From Nicotiana tabacum (Eukaryota > Streptophyta > Magnoliopsida > Solanales > Solanaceae): a stretch of 64,000 bases of DNA. Of the stretch, positions 10,371 through 22,907 are shown piece by piece (within the stretch, counting starts at the first letter, position 1; each line of letters begins with the position of its first letter). The DNA is taken from assembly GCF_000715075.1 (NCBI RefSeq), contig NC_134102.1, forward strand, positions 43,347,348-43,411,347. Direction: 5' to 3'. A program made the translations under genes and the position numbers. The notes under the pieces were generated by a model that did no database searches, was not told the origin of the DNA, and saw nothing but the letters and a program-made list of their open reading frames with translations.

Positions 10371-12909
10371 TTAGTATGGGCTAGTGAACAAGCTAAACCA
10401 AACATGAACTAGGGACCAAAGGATATGATAATCGTTGGCCTCGTGTGAATATTAGAGATCGCGTTCTGGCAATAATAGATTGGACAACAGAAGAGTCACC
10501 TTTGAAGGTCTTTCAGGAAGACATTTTTCTAAAGCAAGCAATGTGAGCAGAGTTAAGCTTAAGGGGCTAAGGGTGAAAACTACAATAGGTGTCACCCTCG
10601 TGCGTAAGGAATTCAGTTATCCCTAGTACAAAAGGGTTACCGCAAGGCGAGTAAGATGTTAGTGAAGATGTGGAAAAAAAATGCTAAAGATGAAGAGGTA
10701 ATTATGGCATAGTAAAAGAAGAATGTTGTAAAAAGGCGAAAGGAATGAGATTGCATTTATTCAGATCCCCTACAAATATGATATGACTCCGGAACATTAT
10801 GCAAGCACGACACTGGGGATAGGCAGTAAGTGTTTCCGCACCAAGTGTTATTGATAAATAAGTGCGAATAAACACTTGATACATAAGGATCCAGTATGAG
10901 AGGTAAGTTAAGATAAAAAAAAAATAACCCAAGAGAGATTACACAGAATATAGATATGAGAATGGAGAAACGAGTAGTTAGCAGTTGATTCAGTAAGAGT
11001 CTAGTTATGGCTAGATAAGAAGATACAGATAAATCAACAGATCGTTCAAGATATACATAGTGAAACCTAACATAGGGAATTTAGTCTCGCAGATATGATG
11101 AGATCGTGATCCTTGAGAAATATTAAGATAAGAGTTGGGGTAGTTAAAGGTACCATATAATGTTACGAAAATAAAAGAAGGTGCCACCAGGGAGATAGTC
11201 AAAATTTTAGTACAAAAGAAACCCCACGAGCACAAGGACACATATGTATGTATCTAAGGATAATTATAGGTGAGTATGAACATAAAAACTTTCTTTGGGT
11301 TTATGATGTAATAAGCTCGCAGCTTTACAGGAGTCAGAGGGTCTCCCCTATGTACCACAATAAAAGACTAGTTGAAGAAATAAGAAAAAAGGCTTTGAAC
11401 TAAGCATAGTGACCGAAAGAAGAAATTATCTTGTAACAACAGTCTCACTATAACATTGTATGCACTCCATATGAAAGTGGCACCTATCGTGACTAATGAA
11501 CGAGAAGTAAAAATCAAAAGTAATATTCGAGATCATATGGGTTGCATGGAATTCCAATATGTGTGGGAACTAATATAAGCCAAGTCTTTATGCAAAAAGT
11601 GGCAGAATGACTAGGAAAAGTAATTGCTTACATTTAAAGACAACTGAGAAGGCATAAAAGGAAATCTATGGTGCTAGTAAGTTAAAGGACTATTGCGAGT
11701 AGTATAAATAGATATGTGTAGGTCGCAAGCTAAAGTATGGTACAGCGATAAGGTTTTTGGTAGATAGGAGTAAGGATAAGAAAAGGTGAGTGAGAAGGTA
11801 ACAAGAATAAGTAAGGCCTCAGAATTAAGCCCATCAAAACAAGAGAACTTATGGTATTCATAAGTTATAAAAATCTTAGTATAGACTGAATGAAGTCAAA
11901 AGAGTTTGAAACTAGTAGCTTTTAGAAGAGATGGAATGCTGCCCTGGTAGTAAAGTAAGGGTGTAATTGTGAAAAATGATAAGAGGCTGACATTTAGGCC
12001 TTTGATTGAGTAATGCGTTAAAGAAAAAGTATTTCGTGAATTGCAGGGGATTACAATACCACCCACCCATAAGATAAATAACATTGGGTTGCTATGAAAT
12101 ATGGTTATTGAAGTATAGTATCATCCCTGGGTGGATCAGATAAAATCACTTCATATGTTCCTCGATGAGACATGAGCCCTCATGACAATATATTACGTGA
12201 GAGATTTTAACTGATGAGTGGTAAATTATAGCTCAGCATTAAGGTGAATTACGAATAGATGGATAAAAGTTGCAGTATGAGAGGAGATTAGGATGTTATT
12301 CTTTAGCTGAATAGTAATATGGAAACATTAAAGGACTAAATTTATACTTATAGGATAAGTAGTAAAAGAGTAACATGGAGTTGGGTAGCAGACCTCGATA
12401 ATAATAAACTGAAGTAAGAGTTATGATATAGTATGACCTACCTAAATTTATTAAAGCTATAAGCATAGATAACCGAGGCTATGAAACAAGATATAGTAAT
12501 AGTCGTAAGTTCGACAAAGTAGCAAGCGAAGAACTTCAATTCACCTATAGATTCCTAGAGAGACGGCTTGTCATAGTTTTGTATATGTTCGCAAAGTGAG
12601 ACCTAGAGATTGGCTAAAATCTATAAGGAAAAAGAGAGAAAAGTTGCATTGGCGCACATACAAGGACAAAGTCGCACAAACTGCATGACATATGGTTGGA
12701 ATAGTTACAAGATTGGAAGAATTTCGACCACAAGTCGTGGTGTGAGAAAGAGGCCTAAAAGGGAAAATGCCCTGGTGTTTGGATTTATCCATAGAACAGT
12801 TGCCTAGATAGCAAGGAAAGTATTAAATAATTTGTAAGAGCTATAGGTTATGACGCTAATAAGCGCATCTGTCAACATTCGAGGACGAATTTTCCAATGG
12901 GGGGAATGA
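10371..12909 (+). mobile_element. LARD1 internal region, right part (non-coding)
   Basis: About 2.5 kb of purine-rich sequence in which I find no gag, protease, RT, RNase H or integrase motif and no open frame above 80 codons. It ends in a CATTCGAGGACGAAT sequence and polypurine tract joined to a type II LTR, which identifies it as the 3' half of an LTR element. The absence of coding capacity fits a large retrotransposon derivative (LARD). The interior of LARD2 has the same character, but I could not align the two interiors by eye. Confidence 0.65.
12896..12909 (+). other. LARD1 polypurine tract
   Basis: AATGGGGGGAATGA directly precedes the LTR start TGTTAAACCCC at 12910. The upstream CATTCGAGGACGAAT (from about 12876) is shared with LARD2 (28737) and, in variant form, with GYP1 (55850) and FRAG1 (minus strand). 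Confidence 0.85.
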
Positions 12910-14698
12910 TGTTAAACCCCATGTTTTCATACGTGAGAGTATGTCGTAAATCAATTGATGAAAGCTCAGAAATAAAATTATATTTGGAAGCATATAAATT
13001 AAGTTAATCATGTTACCTTGAAGGTTACAAATATTTAAGATAATCAATAACAAGTACCAAGAGGGTTGGAAGGCTTAGAACTAAACAAATTGAAGAAAAT
13101 AAGTTTTCGGAAGTCGACAAGTTGGGTATGTCAAAATATGTACTTTTGGGGTGAGACTAGAGTGATTAACATCATAAGGAGGTTGTGTTATGAGTTATAA
13201 TAGTTTTATGATATTCATATGTTGAGTTTTGAAGTCAAGAGAGTTGTGGAACAAAAGTTGGCAAAGGTCATCACAAGTTACATTCATAAATGTGCTAAAA
13301 ATTATGTGAAATGTAGCAGAGAAGTTCTCTCAATATAACAAGGACTACGAGGTGATCCACCTATAAAATTGAATTTTTAGGATTCTAGTTTCCAATCCAT
13401 TAAACCTTTCATTGATACTATATTGGATTAGAGCGATATTCGCATTTTTGCGAGACTGCGGAAGCAGCTCCCTATGGGACCTACTTAGGCGGTTGAGATA
13501 TCTTGATATATATGTGATGCCTAAAACCCGTTTGAACTCGTTGTATTTCACTCTATTCAGACCATAGACATCTAAAAACTTCTCTCAATGTTCTCTCATA
13601 ACCCAAAACCGAATCCAAGGGCAAACAACATAAATAAGGTGTCGGAAATCCCGTGGCGCTAGTGAGTTTCTTGTTCTTCTTGTGGTTGCTTATTTTGGTT
13701 TGGTTCCAGCTCCTGTCGGGAGTTGTTTAAAGTGTTTTATGTTCTGTAAAATACTCTCCCAAGGTTTTTATATCTACCCTAGGTGATTTCAAGTCTTCCA
13801 AAGTGATTCTAGTGCCGAGAAACCCGAATTGATTGCTAGTTTCGCTTCCTTGTTCTTGTGGCTGCGTTGGAAGGATATTCATGGTTAACTAATCTCAAAT
13901 TGGAGTTGTTAATATTTTTAAATGCAAGGATCCTCTTACTATATATTTATTTAAGTTTATCCAAGTTACAGCTAAGTCGATGAAGCTAGAACTTGTGATA
14001 TATCGATCGAAAGGCTTATTAGTAATGCTATTGATTGTTTGACTATTTGTGAGGTTTTCATGCAGAGTTTTATTGATGGATAAATTATGGAATAACCTGA
14101 GTTTATTGTGTTGTTATTATCAATATTTACCTGAATATTAATAAGAGGGAAAAATTTCAAAATATTGTGTTATTAGACATGAACCGAGCTTGCCGCACAA
14201 CGTGTTATTGTGCGGGTTGTGAGCTGTTTGTTGACTTTTAGTAATTTATGGGATGTAGTAAAAACAAGGGAGGTGCTGTCCATTTTCTTGTATAATATTG
14301 GTTTCGAAATATGATAGTTACAATGCTTATATGATGACGACGACGAAATAGGTTTACTCATTGTAGACGTAAGAAAATCATATTGAGCTTGGTTGACGAT
14401 TGGAGAGAATATGTCAAAGGTATGTTAAGGCACTTCCTTATTTCTTTTGGCATTAGCTAAGTGAAATGAACCTAAATGATATGCTATTTCATAACGGATC
14501 TACACCTAAAAGTTGTTCTTTCCTTATAAAGTTATTCTAATCAAGTATGTACGATCCTTGAATCCTATTGAGGTTCATATTAATGGTATGGATGTCCATA
14601 ATGTTAATCGAAGGTGCTACGACCTTACATCACTCCGAAAGGTTTAGAATGTGATTTTATGCGTCCAACATGAATTATATATATGTATCTATTTTAGT

Positions 14699-14855
14699 CT
14701 GCCGAGACGTGCTATAGTCGGTTGGGTACGACACCTATTGTGCAACCAATGATTATATGGGTTTTACTGAGCTCCACGTGGCCGTGTACGATTCTACCGA
14801 GCCTTACGATGGACGGGAACATTTTTACCGAGCCTATTACGGCCGCGTACGGTAT
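14699..14855 (+). repeat. Four 30-bp GAGC units in the LARD1 LTR
   Basis: Degenerate units begin with (A)CYGAG and contain ACG..GG(C)CG..TACG. They occur at the same place in both LARD2 LTRs (21859-22012 and 30426-30570). The second unit contains the G-box CACGTG at 14775-14780, which is CACATG in the LARD2 5' LTR and GACGTG in its 3' LTR. The block could be a promoter or enhancer repeat, but this is inference. Confidence 0.65.
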
Positions 14856-14894
14856 GATGGTGATGATGCCCATAGAGGCGTATGTTTTTAGAAG

Positions 14895-14923
<29 letters not shown>
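14895..14923 (+). repeat. (TA)n microsatellite
   Basis: An uninterrupted 29-base TA run in the LARD1 LTR, at the same place as the 43-base run in the LARD2 5' LTR (22081-22123). It lies downstream of the GAGC units. Confidence 0.95.
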
Positions 14924-14927
<4 letters not shown>

Positions 14928-15564
14928 CATGCATTTCATGTCAGTCGCCCTCAAAGGCACTCAGATGTTACATGTTGTATATTCTCTATTTCTCTTTACA
15001 TTACTGTTCTTATTTATGCTTTCCTACCTTACGTACTTGGTATTTTATTTGTACTGACGTCTCTTTTTCCTGGGGACACTGCCTTTCATGCTCGCAAGTC
15101 CGAATAGATAGGTTGACAGTCTTCCTAGTAGGCTATCAGCTCAGCGGAAGGTATTGGTGCACTCAATTATTTTCAGAGTTGCTTATTTGGTCAGTATGCT
15201 TCGGACATGTATTCATTATTTTGGCGGGGCCCTGTCCTCACCTTTAGGACCTTTATGTACTTTTAGAGAGTTGTAGACAGATGTTATGTATATGGATACT
15301 TATATGTCCTTGTTGGCCTATGTTTTGAGTGTACCAATGATCATGTCGGCCTTATAAGCCCGTATGTCATATGTATAAGCTTGTATATCATGTTGGGTCG
15401 TCCTATATCGTGTATTCCCTTATATTTTATTCTGATTAATTCATGACGGCCTTTTCAGCTCATTTAGCCATGATTGTACGGTAAGAAAGATATGTTACGT
15501 TGGTACTAGGTTGAGTAAGGCACCGGGTGCCCATCGCGACGGCCCTTCGATTTTTGTCATGACA

Positions 15565-15637
15565 CTCCAAGTAGGCTAGCTTGACCGAGTTATCTTTGTT
15601 GAGCGCAGGTCCTGCTCGCTAATGTTGGGGCGCGACA
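15565..15637 (+). repeat. GYP1 5' LTR, surviving tail (type I)
   Basis: The 73 bases after the LARD1 LTR align with the last part of type I LTRs, for example GYP5 59970-60042: GGCT.GCTTGACCGAGTTA, then TTGAGCGC.GGTC and the end GGGGCGCGACA. The rest of this LTR should lie beyond LARD1, left of the window. Confidence 0.85.
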
Positions 15638-15641
15638 AGCT

Positions 15642-15654
15642 TAGTATCAGAGCC
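15642..15654 (+). other. GYP1 primer-binding site
   Basis: TAGTATCAGAGCC, one mismatch from the complement of the initiator methionine tRNA 3' end, four bases after the LTR end. Confidence 0.88.
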
Positions 15655-15855
15655 TAAGGTTTTAAAGTATCTTAGGATGTATCTGAGCCAAGTCTGATAG
15701 AGTCCTTCTTATCTGTGAGAAGTCGACCACATCTATAATTAGGAGGCTACTTAGGCATTTAGCAATGTCACCCTTCTTTGGCATTCTTGAACATGCAATA
15801 GAGCTTGATTATAAGACTGTCCTTTTAACTCATGCGTCATTCTAATTTTTATTAC

Positions 15856-17130
15856 ATGGTACCTAGGAAGAAGGCAAATAATAGAAGAAGGGAAAATGCC
15901 ACCCCAAGAATTGCAGATGATGTAGGGCTCGATGCTATAGGTGTGCACATAAAGGGTTAAGGCACTCCCCCAACAAATGCATCTCCCACTTCAAGTACCC
16001 TTGCTGAGATTCCGGCTAAGAATGTACCGACGCCTCCCGCAATTGATACTCCAACTCCACCTCCAGTTTCATTCCCCGGTCCTAGTACTTCAGATTAAGA
16101 TATTAGGAAAAACATTCAGTTGTTGACTCATATTAGGGCTTCCCAAGCTCAGAGATTGAATGCTACATAAATACTTCCAATCATCAAGGGGATTCAGCTA
16201 GCTCCGGGGTGAATAGATTCCTACAGTTTCATCCTTCTGTACTCACAGGTACTAAGCCCAAGGAGGAACCACGTGAGTTTATTAATGAGATGCACGTCTC
16301 TCTGCATTTCGTATGTCGTTTATACAAAAACAGTGGAACTGACCTCTTACCACCTGAAGGAAGTGGCGTATACTTGGTATATGTTATGGAAAGAGTCCTG
16401 CCTAGATGGTGACCCTCAATCTAAGTGGAAGGAGTTCACTTATGCTTTTATTGATCATTTCTTGCCCGATAAGACTAGAGTAGCCCGTTACGCTAATTTA
16501 GAGAGTTAAAAGAATGGTAATATGAGTGTGTGGGAATACCACCCGAAGTTCGTGAATCTTTCAAGTTATGCTTCTTACATGTTTCCTACCATTGAGGATA
16601 GGGTGCGCCGATTTGTGCAGGGACTTAATCCTTTGGTAATCAGTGAGACCTCCATAGTCTCGTTGAACTATAATATGAACCACGGCAAGATGATGGCATT
16701 TGCTCAATCTACAGAGACCCGATAATTAAAAAGCACGATAGAGTAGGACAATAATAAGAAGGCCCAGTCTACGGGTAATTAAAGTGGCTCTTACAATGGT
16801 GGTGGTAGTGGCAGTGTAAAGGAATCGTTCAGGTGAGGGTCAACCGGATCGTCATAGTCAGTTGCTCAGTCTTCAGCTACTGCACCATTATCAGGGCTCG
16901 ATCAGCAGCAGTGGGGTCGTGTCAGGCCGAACAAGGGAAATAAGGGATCTTAGCAGCAGGTTCAATCAAGTAGGAACTTTCAGCCACAACAGAGGCCCTT
17001 ATGCTTTAAGTGTGGGAGGCAGTATCCGAGAATATGCCACATGGCCTCATGTGTATTCTATGAATACGGTCAAAGGGGCGATATTTAGAGAGACTACCTC
17101 TCATCTTGCCAGCAGCCAGTAATGGTATGG
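15856..17130 (+). pseudogene. GYP1 gag pseudogene
   Basis: The start ATG at 15856 (MVPRKK) corresponds to the GYP5 gag ATG at 60260, but the acceptor-like TTTTCAG before it is degraded to TTTTTATTAC. A stop follows after about 35 codons. The gag core is at 16207-16725 (MNRFLQFHPSVLTGTKP... then MSVWEYHPKFVNLSSY), with frameshifts near 16300 and 16380 and several stops. The knuckle at about 16990-17095 is destroyed: CFKCG is kept, but the CCHC core now reads YEYGQRGDI with both cysteines and the histidine replaced. Structural protein of the particle; cannot function as it stands. Confidence 0.88.
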
Positions 17131-17229
17131 CACAACCGGCCTATTTAGAGGCTACTACTTCCATATCACCTCCATCCTCTCTTATAGGGTACTCCGGCAC
17201 CAACAGGGCATGGTGCAGCTAAAGGTATT

Positions 17230-17800
17230 ACACGGGGTTTGGGAGGGTCTGGTATGTTCAATGCCATGATTAGTCGCAAGAGTTCTGAGGCTTCTCCAGA
17301 TGTTGTCACTTGTATATTCACCATTCAATATCATGATGTGAATGCTCTTATAGATACCAGTTCTACATTATCATATGTCACTCCTTACGTTTCCATGGAA
17401 TTCAGGATAGAATGGCCATGCGGGTTTATAAAGATTGTATTGTCACAATGCCTGGTCGATACACCACAGCTGACCTCATCGAATTGGTGATGGTTAATTT
17501 TTATGTGATAATAGGGACGGACTGGCTTTACTCGTGCTTTGCTAAGCTTGAGTCTCGAAGGGAGATGATGTCGTGCCAAAGGATATGTTTATTTCTTACC
17601 TTATGGTAATGAAGATGATCAACAGGGGATGTATCTACCACTTGGTCAGGGTCACAGACACAGATGTCGAGGCACCGACACATCAGTCCATACCAGGTGT
17701 GAATATATTTTTGAGGTCTTTCCTAATGAGATTCCTGGAATTCCATGAGATAGGGAGATTGACTTTGGGATCGATATTTTGCGGAGTATACAACCTATAT
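17230..17800 (+). pseudogene. GYP1 protease pseudogene
   Basis: It aligns with GYP5 61640-62280. The active-site block ALIDTSSTLSYVTPYVSMEF is at about 17340-17405, with DTG changed to DTS. The downstream block MVNFYVIIGTDWLYSCF matches the GYP5 equivalent, where the motif is MGMDWLYSCF. A deletion near 17400 removes about 60 bases present in GYP5 and shifts the frame. The linker to RT, ending DIGSIF..YN, is also frameshifted. Confidence 0.85.
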
Positions 17801-18302
17801 CAATTCCACCCTACAAAATGGTCCCGGCAGAATTGAAAGACTTGCTAGAGAAATATTTCCTCCGACCACGTGTGTTGCCAAGGGGTACATCAGTTCTCTC
17901 TATAAGGAAGAAATATGGCTCATTGAGGATGTGAATCGACTACCGACAACTCAATGAGGTCAAAATCAAAAATAAGTACTCATTGCCCAGGATATATGAC
18001 TTATTTGATCAATTGCAAGGTGCTAAGTACTTGAGGTCAGAGTATCATCAATTGAAGAAAAGGGAGAAGGATATTTTGAAAACATACTTTAGGACTCGGT
18101 ATGGGCACTTTGAATTTCTGGTAATATTTTTCGGGCTGGAGAATTCCCTAGCAGCTTTCATGGAACTTATGAAACGCGTCTTCAACCCTTTTCTTGATTC
18201 ATTTGTGATAGTGTTCATCGACGATATCCTTGGGTATTAGGGAAGTCGATAGGACCATGCCGAACATATCATGGTAGTTTTGCAAACACTGGATCAAGTC
18301 CA
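17800..18302 (+). pseudogene. GYP1 reverse transcriptase, 5' half, interrupted by GYP3
   Basis: Fingers and palm motifs are visible: [19 protein letters not shown] at 17936, then [22 protein letters not shown] and the catalytic box [10 protein letters not shown] at about 18207-18236 with both aspartates present. The motif normally reading [12 protein letters not shown] is [10 protein letters not shown], so the palm catalytic aspartate of motif A is lost. A stop follows the FIDD box at 18238. The sequence runs to 18302 and resumes at 51629 on the far side of GYP3, with about 39 bases of pol missing between. Confidence 0.9.
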
Positions 18303-20281
18303 TGTCTCGACCCAAATCCCACCAAAGGGGTCGTGATGGCACCTAACTTTCAAGACTAGGTTAATCAATCACATCAAAAATATTAAACCGTAAAAACATG
18401 ATATAATAAGACTATATTGAATAAAACATCAGAAATAATGATAACGTAAGCCAAAATGGAAATACACAATACAACTCACCAAAACCAGGTATATAGAGTC
18501 ATATGTTCTAAATCGAGTACATAAGAAATCTCAGATACAATACTGATTCAATGTGAAAATAATAGTATCAACATAAAGAATGAGACTCTAAGGGACTGCG
18601 CCGGTCATGTAGCACTAACTTGAATCCTCACAAATATCGTGCTCTCTCTCTATCTAAGCTCCCTGCCTCCAACACCCGAATCTGTAAAACAATATACATA
18701 ATTTTAGTAAGAGGACACCACAATCAGTACTCAGTAAGTATCATGACTAACCTCGGTGATGGATTGACAAGGTTTGTGCCATGTGATACTCACTTGTCAA
18801 AAGAACACGTGCAATATGTCAATAACTGGAAACAACAATATGTAGTGAAAACCAATACCAACAATCTTGTTAAAACATGTGATAACTACTCGGCTTAGGA
18901 TAAATCCATATTTGACAAACAAATCATCAAGTAGAAATAGAGGAATATGATAACATGTCAAATATGACTTACAAACTTATTGAAATACATGACAATGTTT
19001 AAAGAATGTATGTATATGGTTAAGAATGTCACACTCGTACCACCATATAAACCTCATCCAATTGCCTTTCTTATATATCCACATGTGCAACAAGAATCAT
19101 GAAATGCCACCCTTATTCTGCAACATGTGCATAGTCAAGATCGCCACCCTTACGTCACATGTGGAAACCCAAGAACGTCGCCCTTATTCCGTAACATATG
19201 GAAAACAATAATCACTATCTCATGGAATATACCTTATGCCAACACCCAATCAATCCACCAAAATATGTACACATGTGCCATAATAATCAAAATACAATAG
19301 GCAAAATTACAATTGAAGACATAAGCTCATAATTTGAAAACTAGATGCACAAGGACATGACAATTAATAAAATGAGGATGGGTGTTCAAATATCTTTCCT
19401 GAATACAACAATATCAATTGTAACAATCAAGTTCATGTAGTCACAATGTAATTAAACATGTTTCATGTAAATCATGTCATAAAAAATAAGGCATATTAGA
19501 AGCCAAAGGTCTAATCCATTAAAAACACACATAACCCCCGTGCACATGCTCGTCAACTGCGTATACGTCATTTTTCACATAACAGAATTAGGAAAATAAG
19601 TGTCATATTCTAAGGGGTATTCCTCCACATGAGGTTATGCAAAATACTTACCTCAGGAAGCTCAAATCAATCCTGTACTATATCCTTTCCTTTAAAAATC
19701 ACCTCCGTCCGACTCAAATCTAGCCAAAATAACTCAATAACATTCAACAATGTTATAGGAATCAATTCCAAATAATAAATTCCCAATCCTTATCCAATTC
19801 CCCAAAGGTCATCAAAAAGTCAACTCGGAGACTACACAGTCAAAATTCGATTCAAGGGGTAGATCCCAACTACCAATAACCCCAAGAGTCAAAAAGGTGA
19901 TTAGATTCCAAGATCGAGTCCAATTTGACTCTCAAATCACCAAAATTTATTTCTAAAAACTAATTAAAAACACCTTAAAAATCCCCTTCCAAATTCCATG
20001 ATTTAAGTGTAAATATTTGTGGGATATCAAGATATAATATCACAAAGAAGTGACAATCGCTGACCCACCTGCCTTGTGTGAAAATCCTCTTCAATAATTG
20101 CCCATCTCCAAGTGTAGGGTTAAAAATATGAGAAAATAGGTCTAAGTCCCAAAATACCTTCTGAATAATAAGCTGTGTAATTCACAATTATGACAAGGGG
20201 TTTGCAATTCTGAGCCTCACAAATGCGAGAAATGGCTCGCAAATGCGAAGTGGATCCCTCTGTTTCAGATATTGCAATTGT
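18303..20281 (-). repeat. GYP3 3' LTR (type III), distal part
   Basis: Plus-strand TGTCTCGACCC at 18303 is the LTR end on the minus strand. It is homologous to 48855-50690 along its length. Bases 20277-20281 (ATTGT) are the left copy of the LARD2 target duplication. The LTR resumes at 31071. The segment at 20160-20281 carries part of the CGCAAATGCG inverted-repeat array. Confidence 0.88.
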
Positions 20282-20839
20282 TGTTACATCCCACATTTTC
20301 ACATGTAAATTTGTGTCATGAAGTAATCTACATAAGCTCAGAGATCATGAATATTCTGAAGTTCACGAGTGTATAGAATAACGCATACTACATGTTGGAG
20401 GGTTTAGAAGTTAAACGAATAGAAGCAAATACGTTTGATAGAAAGTTGGCAATTTGGGAATATTATAACCCGTACTCTTAGGGTGAGACTGGGTGATTAA
20501 GTTGATAATATTGTTAACTTATCAGGTATTTTTGTTGTATGGTATTCGTGTGTTAAGTGTTGAAGTCAAAAGAGTTATGAAATAAAAGTCGACAAAAGTT
20601 GTCGCAAGTTACGTTCATAATTTTACTAAAGACTTAGTTCTAGTTCTAACAAGAATTCTCTCAATGTACTTTGATTTACGGGAAGATCCATACATTAAAT
20701 CGAATATATATGAGTCTAGTTTATAACTCATTAAATCGTTCGTCGATACTACGTTGGAGTAGAGAGATATTCACATTTTTGCGAGACTGCCCAACCAACT
20801 CCCTTTGGGACGCACAAGGTCAGTTGAAGATTATCTTGA

Positions 20840-20848
20840 TATATAAAG
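20840..20848 (+). promoter_or_regulatory. Putative LARD2 TATA box
   Basis: TATATAAAG lies about 560 bases into the LTR and is conserved in the 3' LTR (29315-29323); LARD1 has a degenerate TATATATG near 13506. A start about 30 bases downstream would place the donor-like site at 21092 roughly 220 bases into the transcript. No transcript evidence is available. Confidence 0.55.
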
Positions 20849-21091
20849 TTGTGACCTTCGTCTCCAAGCCTCATTTTTGACCCAGATCAGACCTAATACT
20901 CTCTCTAGACGTTCTAAAGCTATCCTTAGTGTTTAGAAACCAAATTAATGGTGAAGAAGGTGAAACAAGTGGATTCAAGCCTTAGGAACCCGAACTACAC
21001 GATAGTTTGCCGCTCTCTCTCTTCGTGGACGATTGACGAAGACATAGCAACGGATTAAGCTCTGAAAATTGGGTAATTGAGGTGCTATAAG

Positions 21092-21097
21092 GTATGT
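21092..21097 (+). promoter_or_regulatory. Donor-like splice site in the LARD2 5' LTR
   Basis: ATAAG|GTATGT matches the plant U1 donor consensus. It is conserved in the 3' LTR (29566) and in LARD1 (14420, AAAG|GTATGT). The region before the 56-codon frame at 22908 ends TTTTTGTTTTAAAG at 22900, a plausible although weak AAG acceptor, giving a possible 1.8 kb leader intron. Confidence 0.45.
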
Positions 21098-22012
21098 TCT
21101 TCACCCCTCTCCTCGGGTTAAGTCATTTTTAGGCTATAGCAAGCCTAGATGTTGAAGGAAAACTTGTTAAACTTGAAGTTGGAAGTATGTTTGAGCTGTT
21201 GTGCGTATGAGACTGTTTTGGAATGTTTTTGAGTAGGATTCAGCTGCTTATTTATGTAATATCTTGGATGTTATGTTTTGATGTTTTTATTGTTACTTTT
21301 TGGATTAATTTGAATGGGAAGGAAGTAATATATGTGCTGCCCAATATTTTGAAAATCGTAGGTGTATTGTTGTTTATTGTTGGACAGTTTGGGATGCTCA
21401 ATATGAGTGATGTTGATGTTATTTGGGCTATCTGGTGATTGATCTAACTTATGGGAAGTCATATAAATAGGGGAGGTATTTTCCGTTTTATTGTAAAATA
21501 GGTTATGGTCGATATATAATAGTTACGATGCTTAAATAACAACGATAGGCCGTGAAATTTACATAGCTTGAGGTTGGGCAGTGTATACAAGATATGTAGG
21601 GCTATCCAAAGATACTCCACTCTTAGAAGCTAGCAGTACTTATGTTGTTTTCCTTCTAATGGAAAGATTGATGTTGATGTTGCTTATCTTATTCTTATGT
21701 ATCAATTATTATTGGTATCTACCGATTCCTATAAGATTCATGATTATGAGTAAGCTATAATAACATATATGGAGGTTACCGACCTTATGCCGCTCCAAAA
21801 GTGTCAGAGTGTGATTCCACGAGTCCAACATGCATTATATATATGTGTCTATTTTACTCTACCGAGTTACGATATAGTCCGCTGAGTACAACACCTATTG
21901 TGCAAAAACTGTTCATTTGGGTTTTATCGAGCTCCACATGGCCGGGTACAATTCTACCGAGCCTTATGATGGTCGGGAAAATTTTATCGAGCCAATTACG
22001 GTCGGGTACGAT

Positions 22013-22072
22013 ATGATGATGATGATGATGCTCACAGACGCAGATGTAAGAATTGCAAGTCTCGTGTGTGTG

Positions 22073-22123
<51 letters not shown>
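22013..22123 (+). repeat. Compound microsatellite GAT, GT and TA
   Basis: (GAT)n at about 22013-22030, (GT)n at 22064-22078 and a 43-base (TA)n at 22081-22123. In the LARD2 3' LTR this block is absent by deletion, and a separate TA run has grown at 30393-30422, about 200 bases earlier in LTR coordinates. Confidence 0.93.
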
Positions 22124-22125
<2 letters not shown>

Positions 22126-22701
22126 TGAATTTCATGTCAGTCACCCTCAGATACACTTAGATGTTATAGGTTGTATCTTCTCTATATATCTTTACATTAC
22201 TGTTCTTATCTATGCTTCATGTCTTACATATTCAATACTTTATTTGAACTGACACCTATTTTATTTGTGGATGTTGCATGTCGTGCCGTAGGTCCTAATA
22301 GATAGGTTGACGGTCCTCCCTATTGTCTATCAGTTCAACAGGAAGTGTTATTGCACTCCACATGCCTTGGAGTTTCCTTTCGAGCCAATATACTTATGTA
22401 CATATGTTTATGGGTATGACAAGGCTTATCCCGACCTTATGAAGTTTATGTATTCCTTAGAGGCTTGTATATGGATGTCATGCATAGACGTTTTGTTCAG
22501 CCTAGTAGGCATGTGACCTCATGTATATCATTTTTGGGTTGTCCATTGTCGAGTATTCTTTATGTTATGTTTGGGATATCTCATGACAGCCCCTATGGAC
22601 CATTTATGCATGATAGTATGGCAAAGGATATCTTACGATAGTGCTCGACAAGTAAAGCCTGAGTGGCCGTAGCGGCCCTCTAGTTTGGGTCGTGACAAAT
22701 A

Positions 22702-22714
22702 TGGTATCAAAGCA
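22702..22714 (+). other. LARD2 primer-binding site
   Basis: TGGTATCAAAGCA matches the initiator methionine tRNA complement at 11 of 13 positions and lies four bases after the 5' LTR. It shows that LARD2 uses the same primer as the gypsy elements around it. Confidence 0.85.
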
Positions 22715-22907
22715 GGTATGTCCTAGGGATGTCTATAAGCCGTGTCTAGAAGAGTTTTTTATGGGTTTGTTGCATGCCACATGTATAAACAGGAGGCTAC
22801 GAGACATTTAGGGTGGTTACTTTCCTTCATGTTCTAGATCGTGCGATAGAACCGAGTCATAAGGAATTAAAATTTAACCCTAATACTTTTTGTTTTAAAG
22901 CTGAGAG

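Larger units (their letters stand above)
12910..15564 (+). repeat. LARD1 3' LTR (type II)
   Basis: Length is 2655 bp, from TGTTAAACCCC to ..GTCATGACA. It is homologous to both LARD2 LTRs throughout: the same start, four 30-bp GAGC units (14699-14855), a TA microsatellite (14895-14923) and the same terminal block. A donor-like AAAG|GTATGTTAAG lies at 14420. Immediately to the right is the tail of a type I LTR with a primer site, so LARD1 landed in the 5' LTR of GYP1. The expected right target duplication would be CTCCA (15565-15569); its left partner is outside the window. Confidence 0.88.
20282..22697 (+). repeat. LARD2 5' LTR (type II)
   Basis: Length is 2416 bp, from TGTTACATCCC to ..GGTCGTGACA. 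It contains a TATA box TATATAAAG (20840-20848), a donor-like ATAAG|GTATGTTC 252 bases later (21092), GAGC units (21859-22012) and GAT, GT and TA microsatellites (22013-22123). The primer site follows after four bases. Confidence 0.92.

Noticed and set aside
21854..22252. Two overlapping open frames around the microsatellite (100 and 111 codons)
   Set aside because: They read through GAT, GT and TA repeats, giving runs of His, Tyr and Ile. No protein signal.
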